From positions 1-64,000 of the forward strand of contig CAIXED010000001.1 in assembly GCA_903918375.1 (NCBI GenBank): 64,000 nucleotides of DNA. The letters are read 5' to 3'. Source of the DNA: an uncultured Pseudomonadota bacterium. Its GTDB lineage: Bacteria; Pseudomonadota; Gammaproteobacteria; Methylococcales; Methylomonadaceae. A program made the position numbers and the translations under genes. Shown here piece after piece: positions 28,542-36,888 of the stretch; within the stretch, counting starts at the first letter, position 1; each line of letters opens with the position of its first letter. The notes under the pieces are model-generated. The model was not told where the DNA came from, made no database searches, and saw nothing but the letters and a program-made list of their open reading frames with translations.

Positions 28542-31180
28542 TTCATCAAAAGCGCTTCGATCAACAGTTAATCACTCGCTGTTTCGAAGCAGCTAGCCCA
28601 ATTTCGGCATTCAAAAACTTAATCAGCAGCGAAACCGAATTTCTAAAGCAACAATTTAGACCGCATCAAACGGTTACCACCCTACTATCGGAAAAAGCCG
28701 CCTTTATCGATAGCTTATTGCAATGTTGCTGGCAACATTTTCTAGGCCAAGACAGCGAATCATCTAGCCTAATCGCCACGGGTGGCTACGGTCGCAGCGA
28801 ATTATTCCCACACTCAGACATCGACATTCTGATTCTGATTCCCGCTCAACACAGCGACAACCACCAAGAACAAATTGCCGATTTCAGCCGCTTCCTGTGG
28901 GACATTGGCTTAAAACCCGGCCAAAGCGTTCGCAATATTCAACAATGTATAGAAGCCGCTGCCGACGACCAAACCATCTTCACCAATTTGCTAGAAATGC
29001 GTTTAATCACCGGTGATTTTGATTTATTCACCGACTTAAAAACCGCACTGGCTGACAATAAACTCTGGCCTTCCGAACAATTTTTCCCCGCCAAAATTGC
29101 CGAACAAGCCCAGCGCTATCGCAAATACCACGACACCGCCTACAACCTTGAACCCAACATCAAAGAAGGCCCTGGCGGGATTAGAGATTTACAAATCATT
29201 TCTTGGGTGTTTAAGCACCACTATCATTCATCAACGCTGCGCGGATTAATCAAATACGGCTATCTACCCCGTGCCGAATACGACAACCTGATTGCCGCCC
29301 GCGACATCCTCTGGCGCTTACGCTTCGCACTCCACAACTTGACCAATCGCAGCGAAGACCGCCTGTTATTTGATTATCAACGCGAACTCGCCACCCAATT
29401 CGGCTATATCGACGGCCATAACCAACCCGACGTCGAACAATTCATGCAGTTTTATTACAAAACCGTGGTCGATATTGAACGTCTAAACGAAATGCTATTG
29501 CAGGTGTTAAATGAAAAGCTGATTAGCCATCAAGCTAACTTAACACCGCAACCGATTAACGCCGATTTCGAGTCCATCGACGGCTATCTTCAAGCAACCA
29601 ACAATCATATTTTTGAACAGCGCCCGCTCGCACTATTAGAAATTTTCTTACTACTGCAACAAACGCCATCTTTAAAAGGCATACGCGCTAATACCGTTCG
29701 TTTGATTCGCAAAAGCTTACATAAAATTGATAACACCTTTAGAGCCGACAGAAACGCCAATCGCTTATTTATCGAGATATTGCGCCAGCCACACGGCATC
29801 ACCGAACAACTGAAACGCATGAACCGCTACGGTGTTCTTGCCGCCTACCTGCCCGACTTCGCCAACATCGTAGCGAGAATGCAATATGACTTGTTCCACA
29901 TCTACACCGTAGACGAACACACCTTATTTCTACTTCGCAATCTGCGCCGTTTCTCATTGCCGATGCAAGACGCCGAACTGCCTTTTTGCAATACGATTTT
30001 TAGACTAATCGCCAAACCCGAAGTGCTGTACATTGCCGCCCTGTTTCACGACATCGCCAAAGGTCGCGGCGGCGATCATTCGCAACTCGGTGAAACCATC
30101 GCCCAACGCTTTTGCACCCAACATCTACTGCCGATTCATGACAACAAATTAGTCGCGTGGCTAGTTCGGAACCATTTATTAATGTCGATGACCGCTCAGC
30201 GCAAAGACATCAGCGATCCCGAAGTAATCCACACCTTCGCCTTACAAGTCGGTAGCATCGAATATCTCAACCATTTGTATTTGCTGACCGTCGCCGATAT
30301 TCGCGCCACCAACCCCAGCCTGTGGAATTCGTGGAAAGACACCCTGCTAAAAGAACTGTACATGGCCACCCACAACGCTCTGCACCGCGGCCTACACAAC
30401 CCAGTCGCCCGCTCAGAACGGCTGGTCGATAACATCAAAGAAGCCCAACTGGAGCTATTTAAACTGGGATTATCAGAATCATTGATTCAAGACTCTTGGC
30501 GCCATCTTAGCGACGATTATTTCTTACGCTATTCGGCTGATGAAATTGCATGGCACACGATTGCGATTGCCGCATCGGAAGAAGCTGATTTACCTTTGGT
30601 ATTACTGCGTCCACAAACTCAACGCGGCAGTGCCGAGATTTTCGTCTACACCAAAAACGAAACCGGCATTTTCTCAATCTGCACCGCCAGCATTGACCAA
30701 CTCGGCCTGACTATTCTCGACGCCCGCATCATCACCACCGACGACCAGTACGTTTTAAACAGCTTTCAAGTCTTGGAACAATCTGGCGAAGCGATTAACG
30801 ATTTACATCAAGAAATTCAGATTTGCAGCTCGCTGCGCCAAAACTTACTGAACAAAGCAGCGGTTAAAGCAGCCCACAATATTCACAAACAATCACGCCA
30901 AGCCCGACACTTCCCGATTGAAACCCGAATTACCTTTTTGGACGACCCCAAAAATCACCACACCATTCTGGAATTAATCACCACCGACCGCGCAGGCTTG
31001 TTGTCCACCATCGGCCAAGCCTTTAGCGAATTAGAAATCCAACTCCACAACGCCAAAATCACCACCATCGGCAGTCGAGCAGAAGATATGTTTTACATTA
31101 GCGACCAGCTAGGGCAGCCGATTGAGGATGAAGATCGCAAACAACAGTTGCGGGATAAGATTTTGACTTTATTAGCTTAA
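28538..31180 (+). CDS. glnD: PII uridylyltransferase / uridylyl-removing enzyme
   Basis: GlnD reads glutamine and adds or removes UMP on PII proteins, setting nitrogen control. The 880-residue protein has four parts: the nucleotidyltransferase domain with GGYGRSELFPHSDIDI (Asp94 and Asp96), a GlnD-specific helical region, an HD domain with His504-Asp505 in LFHDIAKGRGGDHS, and two C-terminal ACT domains (near 690-760 and 805-875). The second ACT begins ILELITTDRAGLLSTIG. All catalytic motifs look intact. Its start overlaps the map stop (ATGA). Confidence 0.98.
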   Translation: MIHQKRFDQQLITRCFEAASPISAFKNLISSETEFLKQQFRPHQTVTTLLSEKAAFIDSLLQCCWQHFLGQDSESSSLIATGGYGRSELFPHSDIDILILIPAQHSDNHQEQIADFSRFLWDIGLKPGQSVRNIQQCIEAAADDQTIFTNLLEMRLITGDFDLFTDLKTALADNKLWPSEQFFPAKIAEQAQRYRKYHDTAYNLEPNIKEGPGGIRDLQIISWVFKHHYHSSTLRGLIKYGYLPRAEYDNLIAARDILWRLRFALHNLTNRSEDRLLFDYQRELATQFGYIDGHNQPDVEQFMQFYYKTVVDIERLNEMLLQVLNEKLISHQANLTPQPINADFESIDGYLQATNNHIFEQRPLALLEIFLLLQQTPSLKGIRANTVRLIRKSLHKIDNTFRADRNANRLFIEILRQPHGITEQLKRMNRYGVLAAYLPDFANIVARMQYDLFHIYTVDEHTLFLLRNLRRFSLPMQDAELPFCNTIFRLIAKPEVLYIAALFHDIAKGRGGDHSQLGETIAQRFCTQHLLPIHDNKLVAWLVRNHLLMSMTAQRKDISDPEVIHTFALQVGSIEYLNHLYLLTVADIRATNPSLWNSWKDTLLKELYMATHNALHRGLHNPVARSERLVDNIKEAQLELFKLGLSESLIQDSWRHLSDDYFLRYSADEIAWHTIAIAASEEADLPLVLLRPQTQRGSAEIFVYTKNETGIFSICTASIDQLGLTILDARIITTDDQYVLNSFQVLEQSGEAINDLHQEIQICSSLRQNLLNKAAVKAAHNIHKQSRQARHFPIETRITFLDDPKNHHTILELITTDRAGLLSTIGQAFSELEIQLHNAKITTIGSRAEDMFYISDQLGQPIEDEDRKQQLRDKILTLLA

Positions 31181-31185
31181 TTGCC

Positions 31186-31213
31186 AAGGGTAGATTAATT
31201 ACAATCCACCCTT
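31186..31213. terminator. Hairpin between convergent glnD and lytic transglycosylase genes
   Basis: AAGGGTAGATT (31186-31196) pairs with AATCCACCCTT (31203-31213) with one mismatch and a 6-nt loop. It starts 6 bp after the glnD stop and probably terminates both convergent units. The T-runs are short. Confidence 0.55.
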
Positions 31214-31225
31214 ATCATCAACCCG

Positions 31226-32287
31226 CTACTCTGCCGCCAAATATTGACTAGGCCCAACAGGTGCTTCGTAACTGACACCTTCTCTAAAATATTGATGTGG
31301 ATTAGCCGCAATCTCACGCGCTGCTAGAAATTGGGCGTAATAGTTACGCGAGGCAAATCCAAACGCAGGACCATCATAATTATCAACAATCCGATTAAAG
31401 TCGTTGCCGACGGTATTTTGCGCCCGCTTCATACCACCAATACCGTGGTTATACGATGTCACTGCCGCCGGCCAATCGCCTAATTTGCCATAGGCATAAG
31501 TCAAATAACGCGCCGCACCATTAGCCGACACAAACGGATCATAGCGTTGATCGCGTTTATCATGCCCCGGAATAAAGGTTTTCGCTGCTGCATTGGTGAA
31601 CTGCCACAAACCAACAGCACCGGCAGATGATTTTGCGTTTAATTGGAATGATGACTCGACATGAGGCAAATAGGCTAAATCTTCAGGCAAACCCGCATCG
31701 CGGAAGATTTTTCTAAACTGTAAATCGTAGCGACCGCTGATTTCTAAGCCGCGTTTAAAACGCTCACGAGTACCTCGCTGCGAACGCAATCGCTCACTAG
31801 CGCCCGCTAAAACCGTATTCACCGGCTTACCCGTCGCTTCAATCTTGGCGATGATTTGTCTATCGGCTTGGCTCAAATCAGCGCCATAACGCAACTTACC
31901 TTCCAAGCCAGCCAATTGCGATTTCCAAAATTCTTTGCGTTGGCTAACGATATTTTTCTGCTCGGTAGTTAAACCTTCGCCAACATTACCCGGCAAAGTC
32001 AGCACTTCGTAAATCACGTCCATATGTCGATCATCGTGAAACGCCACTTCAGAACGCTGCCAAACCCCATAAGTTTTGCGCCAAAATTCCACCGCTGGAT
32101 CAATCGCCGCTGGCTTTGCGAACACGCCAGAATAAACAGTCGGTTTATAACCCGTATTCGCTGACGTGGGAGGCGTCACCACAGGCTTAATCACCGTAAC
32201 TTTGTCGCGATTTGAAGTAGTGCTACAAGCATTAAGCAAGACTGCAACCGCAATTAAAAGCGACACGCGCAGAAAAGATTGATTCAT
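31226..32287 (-). CDS. Lytic murein transglycosylase lipoprotein (MltD-like)
   Basis: The enzyme cleaves peptidoglycan glycan strands to 1,6-anhydro products. The 353-residue protein has a lipoprotein signal with lipobox LLNAC (Cys21) and a transglycosylase SLT domain. The catalytic Glu211 lies in LPHVESSFQLNAKSSAGAVGLWQF, followed by DPFVSANGAARYLTYAYG and AVTSYNHGIGGM. It resembles MltD but lacks C-terminal LysM repeats. Ser/Thr at lipobox position +2 (CST) favours outer-membrane sorting. The 137 bp upstream hold no other gene. Confidence 0.9.
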   Translation of the reverse strand: MNQSFLRVSLLIAVAVLLNACSTTSNRDKVTVIKPVVTPPTSANTGYKPTVYSGVFAKPAAIDPAVEFWRKTYGVWQRSEVAFHDDRHMDVIYEVLTLPGNVGEGLTTEQKNIVSQRKEFWKSQLAGLEGKLRYGADLSQADRQIIAKIEATGKPVNTVLAGASERLRSQRGTRERFKRGLEISGRYDLQFRKIFRDAGLPEDLAYLPHVESSFQLNAKSSAGAVGLWQFTNAAAKTFIPGHDKRDQRYDPFVSANGAARYLTYAYGKLGDWPAAVTSYNHGIGGMKRAQNTVGNDFNRIVDNYDGPAFGFASRNYYAQFLAAREIAANPHQYFREGVSYEAPVGPSQYLAAE

Positions 32288-32424
32288 TTTGAGCCTTATT
32301 GATTAATAATTTTTCTTTAACTGCTATCAAAACAGTCAATGATTTCAAGTAATAATATCGCTCATTTAGAAAAAGCGTGAACAAAAATCTGCATATTTTT
32401 TGATCTATCTCGGCAAAAAGCCGA

Positions 32425-32949
32425 TTAATGCCAACCGCCGTATTGCTTGGTAGGATCACCACGAAAGCCAGTGCTGGTTTTGTTGGCATCAGGGACATGC
32501 ACACCGTCTTCCGCTGCTTGGGTCATATTTCGCAATGTGTAGCCGCCTAAAGCTTTGGCTTGCTGAGCAATCGCAGTGGTTAATGGGCTAATGTCGTAGC
32601 GATTAATGTCGGCTTGCACCACCACGCTAATTAATTTATCTGCGTTTTGACTAGCCTCGGTTGGCGAGAAACTCAAAATCAGCGGCAATACCGTTCCCGC
32701 TGGAATTGGTAATTGATAACGGGCGCTGTTTTCCAATACGGTTTCTGCCAATAATTCACCGCTCGGCAAACGGGCTTCAATCTTGCCTGACTTAACCAAG
32801 CCACTGTTATTACTAACAGAACCTTGCAAAGTCACCACTTTTTCATATTTCTGAATCGACTCTTTCAGCACTTTTTGTGGTTTCGCCTCTTTGCCACAGC
32901 CGCTTAATAAAACCGCCAAGACCAACCACGCTATACGAGATGATTTCAT
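32425..32949 (-). CDS. Lipoprotein of unknown function
   Basis: I do not recognise this 174-residue protein. The N-terminus is a lipoprotein signal (MKSSRIAWLVLAVLLSGC, lipidated Cys18, followed by Gly). The mature part from about 45 to 125 (LQGSVSNNSGLVKSGKIEARLPSGELLAETVLENSARYQLPIPAG when read across) resembles a carboxypeptidase-regulatory/beta-sandwich fold, as in surface adhesin or transport accessory proteins. The C-terminus ends in KQYGGWH. It begins 12 bp after ubiH and may be co-transcribed with it. Confidence 0.75.
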   Translation of the reverse strand: MKSSRIAWLVLAVLLSGCGKEAKPQKVLKESIQKYEKVVTLQGSVSNNSGLVKSGKIEARLPSGELLAETVLENSARYQLPIPAGTVLPLILSFSPTEASQNADKLISVVVQADINRYDISPLTTAIAQQAKALGGYTLRNMTQAAEDGVHVPDANKTSTGFRGDPTKQYGGWH

Positions 32950-32961
32950 CGCTACTCCTAG

Positions 32962-34170
32962 TTAACCGCCTAAATTCGGTAAACGCCGCGCCAAGCCCAT
33001 CGCATGTTTGGCTAATAATTGCTTAGCAAACGGCAAATGATCGAGCAAAGTTAAACCGGTGTTTCTCAATGCCGCCAACGCCAACCATTGATTAGAAAAA
33101 ATTCGCACCACGTTGTCAGTAAAGCCGATGGTTTGACTGTGATCTTGTTGGCGCTGTTTGGCATAGTGATTTAAAAATCCTGCCTCACCAATATCGGCTT
33201 GGTTTTGATGCTGTTGAATTAAAGCCTCGGCTAATTCGGCAACATCGCGAATACTCAAATTAAAACCTTGTCCAGCAACCGGATGTAATTGATGCACGGC
33301 ATTACCAATAATCACCGCCCGCTCTGCGACCATTTTTTCAGCACGAATCAAACTTAATGGAAACGCTCGGCGTGGCGCGGCTAGTTTTAAAGTCCCTAAG
33401 CGATAACCAAAGCACGCTTGTAATTCGGCCAAGAAATCCGCTTCGCCACCGGCCATTAACGATTCGGCTTGTTCATGGCTGCGAGTCCAAACCACGGCAG
33501 TGCGTTTGCCAGTCACCGGTAAAAACGCCAACGGCCCAAATGCGGTGAAACGCTCGTAAGCGGTGTTGTTGTGCGGCAAGCTTGATTCGACGGTTGTTAC
33601 CAAAGCGGTTTGTCCGTATTCGGTTTGTTGCTGGTCAATCTGCAACAATTGTCTGACCGATGATTGCCCACCATCAGCGCCCACCAACAAAGCAGCGGTT
33701 AAATTCAACGATTCGCCGTTGTCTTGTTTTAAATGGACATTGATTTGGGCATCATCGCTAATCAGACCAGCCACCCGAGTTTGATAAAAATACTGAATTT
33801 GAGTTTGCGCGACTAAATCGGCAACATGGGTTTCGATTTCGCGAGCGGTGATTACATAACCTAAAGCCTCAACCCCTTGTTGCTGAGCCGATAAACGGGT
33901 TTTGCCAAAATGACCGCGATCAGAGACATGAATTTGTTTAATCGCCGTGGCTTGTTGAGCTACGCCCTCCCAAGCCCCCAAGCTTTGCAATAGCTGTACA
34001 GTGCCAGCCGCTAATGCCAAGGCTCTATCACCAGCGGGTGATTGTTGCTGTTGCTGACGACTAGCAGCTTCAACCACGGCAATTTTTAAGCCGCTATCTT
34101 TTAACGCTAAGGCTAAACAATTACCGACTAAACCACCGCCAGCAATCATTAAATCAAAATGACTATCCAT
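32962..34170 (-). CDS. ubiH: FAD-dependent ubiquinone hydroxylase UbiH
   Basis: The enzyme hydroxylates a ubiquinone ring precursor (2-octaprenyl-6-methoxyphenol step). The 402-residue flavoprotein has the N-terminal FAD motif MIAGGGLVGNCLALAL, a middle LVGADGGQSSVRQ motif and the C-terminal GNAVHQLHPVAGQGFNLSIRDV motif typical of the UbiH/UbiI/UbiF group. The order ygfB-pepP-ubiH points to UbiH. UbiI, which often follows, is absent here and its place is taken by a lipoprotein gene. The start overlaps the pepP stop by one base. Confidence 0.93.
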   Translation of the reverse strand: MDSHFDLMIAGGGLVGNCLALALKDSGLKIAVVEAASRQQQQQSPAGDRALALAAGTVQLLQSLGAWEGVAQQATAIKQIHVSDRGHFGKTRLSAQQQGVEALGYVITAREIETHVADLVAQTQIQYFYQTRVAGLISDDAQINVHLKQDNGESLNLTAALLVGADGGQSSVRQLLQIDQQQTEYGQTALVTTVESSLPHNNTAYERFTAFGPLAFLPVTGKRTAVVWTRSHEQAESLMAGGEADFLAELQACFGYRLGTLKLAAPRRAFPLSLIRAEKMVAERAVIIGNAVHQLHPVAGQGFNLSIRDVAELAEALIQQHQNQADIGEAGFLNHYAKQRQQDHSQTIGFTDNVVRIFSNQWLALAALRNTGLTLLDHLPFAKQLLAKHAMGLARRLPNLGG

Positions 34171-35480
34171 TACTCGCCTCGCATGATGGCTTCAATATCG
34201 GCAACGGTTTTCGGCACCGCGTGAGTCAAAATTTCATAGCCGTCTTTAGTGACCAAAACATCGTCTTCAATCCGAATCCCAATCCCGCGCCATTGTTTAT
34301 CCACCGTTTCACAATCGGCTGGCACATATAAACCCGGCTCGACCGTCAACACCATGCCCGGCTCCAGCAAACGCCATTCTTCTTTGATTTTGTAATCGCC
34401 AACATCGTGAACATCCATGCCTAACCAATGACCAATCCGGTGCATATAAAACTGTTTGTATTTTTCATCTTTAATCAGCTTTTTGAGCTTGCCTTTTAAT
34501 AAGCCCAACTCAATCAAGCCTTTGGTCAAAACTTCTACCGAAGCTTCATGGGCTTTGTTCCAAGCGATACCCGGCGCGATTTGTTCTAAAGCCGCTGATT
34601 GTGCGTCTAAAACCAATTGATATAACAAGCGCTGCGGCTCGCTGAATTTGCCAGATACAGGAAAAGTACGGGTAATGTCGGCTGCGTAATGGTCACATTC
34701 GACGCCAGCATCAATTAACAACAAATCGCCTTTGCGTAGTTTGTCGGTGTTTTCGGTGTAATGCAGAACACAAGCATTTTTGCCGCCAGCAACAATCGAT
34801 GGATAAGCCACCGCGCGTAAACCGTCTTGCATAAAGTGGTTAACTAATTCGGCCTCGACTTGATATTCATAAAGCCCGGGCTGGCAATATTGCATAGCGC
34901 GAACATGGGCAGCCGCCGATACTTGCGCCGCGCGGCGCATCAGCTTTAATTCTTCGGCACTTTTGAATAAGCGCATTTCGTGAACGATATGTTCTAAAGA
35001 CACCAATTCACCCGGTGCCGACACACCATTTCGCGAATGTTTGCGGATATTTTTAATCCACTCCATTAATTTAAAATCTAAATCGCTATCCCTGCCCATC
35101 GGATAAAACACCTTGGCTTTGTTTTCCAACATGCCCGGCAAAATTTCATCGAGATCATCAATCGGAAACGCATCATCAGCTTCGTAATGTTTGGTAGCGC
35201 CTTCCAAACCCGCATGAGCGCCTTCCCACAAGGCTTTTTTCTCATCAAACTCACGACAAAACAGCACATATTCGCCTTTTTCGCGACCGGGAATAAACAC
35301 CGCCATCGCATCGGCTTCATTAAAACCGGTCAAATAATAAAAATCGCTGTCTTGGCGAAACGGATAATGGACATCGCGATTACGAACCGCTGCCCCAGCA
35401 CTGGCAATAATGGCGATATTGCCTTTACCGATTTGCTTCATTAGCGCCGCACGGCGTTTTTTAAATTCGCTCTGTTTCAT
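34170..35480 (-). CDS. pepP: Xaa-Pro aminopeptidase
   Basis: PepP removes N-terminal residues that precede proline. The 436-residue protein matches E. coli PepP in length. The dinuclear manganese ligands are Asp257 and Asp268 (LLLIDAGVECDHYAADITRTF read in parts), His351 (HRIGHWLGMDVHD), Glu381 (TVEPGLY) and Glu405 (GIRIEDD). It lies 15 bp after ygfB and overlaps ubiH by one base. Confidence 0.97.
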   Translation of the reverse strand: MKQSEFKKRRAALMKQIGKGNIAIIASAGAAVRNRDVHYPFRQDSDFYYLTGFNEADAMAVFIPGREKGEYVLFCREFDEKKALWEGAHAGLEGATKHYEADDAFPIDDLDEILPGMLENKAKVFYPMGRDSDLDFKLMEWIKNIRKHSRNGVSAPGELVSLEHIVHEMRLFKSAEELKLMRRAAQVSAAAHVRAMQYCQPGLYEYQVEAELVNHFMQDGLRAVAYPSIVAGGKNACVLHYTENTDKLRKGDLLLIDAGVECDHYAADITRTFPVSGKFSEPQRLLYQLVLDAQSAALEQIAPGIAWNKAHEASVEVLTKGLIELGLLKGKLKKLIKDEKYKQFYMHRIGHWLGMDVHDVGDYKIKEEWRLLEPGMVLTVEPGLYVPADCETVDKQWRGIGIRIEDDVLVTKDGYEILTHAVPKTVADIEAIMRGE

Positions 35481-35495
35481 AGTATTTTCTGGCTA

Positions 35496-36023
35496 TTAAT
35501 GACTTTGTGGTTGACTGGCTTCTAGGAAATAATCGCGAACTGTCAAAATCGCTACTCGCAGATATTCGTGAACTTCCATCAAGGCGCTGGCATCTTCTTC
35601 ATCGTCGGCATCGCTATCGATTTTGGTTAGCTCGATAATATCGCGCATCACCTCGCCCATTTCGCCCGGCCAATCACTGTTGGATTGTGAAAAACCCACC
35701 CCATATAAAAAGCCCTGACACCAAACCCGCAAGGCTTCAATTTGCTCAAATAAAGGCTCTTCTATATCCGGCAAAAACAGATCAAATTCATAATCCTCAT
35801 TATCTTCCCCCAGCAGCAGCCGAGTTTGCTCAAACAAGCTATTTAATAAAGACAAATCCTCTTCTTCAATCGATGGCACATCACTAAATAAAGCCTGCAA
35901 CCAATTATCAACATCGGCACGCGGCTCTACGCACAACATCCCCACCGCAATCCCATGCGCTTCTGCTGCGCCAAAATCGGCATCCAGTGTTTCAAAAATT
36001 TCATTAACTGCTTGATATGTCAT
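35496..36023 (-). CDS. ygfB: UPF0149 family protein YgfB
   Basis: A 175-residue acidic helical protein of the YecA/YgfB (UPF0149) family. The conserved EAHGIAVGMLC start and the VWCQGFLYGVGFS segment are present, and the sequence between has the usual Asp/Glu-rich linkers. The biochemical role is not settled; in pseudomonads YgfB influences stress and resistance regulation. It is the first gene of ygfB-pepP-ubiH and diverges from zapA. Confidence 0.93.
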   Translation of the reverse strand: MTYQAVNEIFETLDADFGAAEAHGIAVGMLCVEPRADVDNWLQALFSDVPSIEEEDLSLLNSLFEQTRLLLGEDNEDYEFDLFLPDIEEPLFEQIEALRVWCQGFLYGVGFSQSNSDWPGEMGEVMRDIIELTKIDSDADDEEDASALMEVHEYLRVAILTVRDYFLEASQPQSH

Positions 36024-36131
36024 AGTTTCGCCATTGTCCTAATTGCCAAGAAGCTGTTTAAAAGCGGCGCTTATGCTAACATTGTTAACTATCATTGATG
36101 ATTTTAATCTCGCACTGGTTAATAAACCGCT

Positions 36132-36356
36132 ATGTCCCCATCCGATAAAGACCCCGCAACCGAATTGGCTGCGCTTGAAGCCAAACTCGACACCTTGATT
36201 GACCAATTCAATCAGCTTAAAAACGAGAATAAATCCCTCAAAATAAGACAAGATGTTTTAGTCAAAGAAAAAGCCAAATTACTGGAAAAAACCACGCTCG
36301 CCAAAACCCGCGTCGAAGCAATGATTGCTCGACTAAAAGCAATGGAAAATGATTGA
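36132..36356 (+). CDS. Small coiled-coil protein (TIGR02449-type, ZapB-like)
   Basis: A 74-residue protein that is almost entirely a heptad-patterned helix (about 8-72, LAALEAKLDTLIDQFNQL, then LLEKTTLAKTRVEAMI). Such genes precede zapA in many gammaproteobacteria, and the coiled coil resembles the cell-division protein ZapB. Here the stop overlaps the zapA start by four bases, so translation is coupled. A role in division is inferred from this pairing. Confidence 0.85.
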   Translation: MSPSDKDPATELAALEAKLDTLIDQFNQLKNENKSLKIRQDVLVKEKAKLLEKTTLAKTRVEAMIARLKAMEND

Positions 36357-36658
36357 TGTCTAAACAGTTACACCCAGTCTCACTGTCTATCATGGGCAAA
36401 GAATATCGAATTGCCTGTTCTACCGATGAGCGCGAAGCCTTGATAAATTCCGCACAGCTGCTGGATCAACAAATGCGAAAAGTCCATGAAACCGGCAAAG
36501 TCACCGGTGCTGACAGAGTTGCCGTTTTAGCAGCACTGAATTTAACCCACGAATTAAGCCAAAGCGCAACATCCAGCAATAGCCACGACATCACCGATTT
36601 CAGCGACCGCCTAGTCAATTTGCGTTCCAAAATAGAAAACGTTTTAGAAAACCCATAA
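36353..36658 (+). CDS. zapA: Cell division protein ZapA
   Basis: ZapA binds and bundles FtsZ filaments at the division site. The 101-residue protein shows the family's start PVSLSIMGKEYRIAC and the helical region ALINSAQLLDQQMRKV, with a C-terminal coiled coil. Two adjacent start options exist; the overlapping ATG is used here. The 6S RNA gene follows on the same strand, which is the classic zapA-ssrS order. Confidence 0.95.
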   Translation: MMSKQLHPVSLSIMGKEYRIACSTDEREALINSAQLLDQQMRKVHETGKVTGADRVAVLAALNLTHELSQSATSSNSHDITDFSDRLVNLRSKIENVLENP

Positions 36659-36670
36659 ACCTGTTTAGAA

Positions 36671-36855
36671 TGCCGCCCTTCTCCTGCAGCGTTCGAGCAG
36701 TGCTGGGTGTTTCCTGAACCTGTTTTTACCCCGGAAACTTTTTGCTATTCATGGTGTGCATGCCTGTTTATTCAGGAAGCCTGATTGATTAGATTTGGTT
36801 TCCACTTGAACCTCCGGTTCAAGGACGAAGGCATCAGACGGCGCAGGCGGGGGAT
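36671..36855 (+). ncRNA. ssrS: 6S RNA
   Basis: 6S RNA mimics an open promoter and holds RNA polymerase with sigma-70 in stationary phase. The hallmark 3' half is clear: CTTGAACC-TCC-GGTTCAAGG at about 36806-36825, then GCATCAGACGGC. The ends pair to close the long stem (CCTGC near 36683-36687 with GCAGG near 36843-36847, then CTTCC with GGGGG-type G-U pairs). Length about 185 nt and position after zapA match E. coli. The exact ends are approximate. Confidence 0.9.
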
Positions 36856-36888
36856 TCGATTGTCGAGGCTTTAAGAACAAATAAAAAC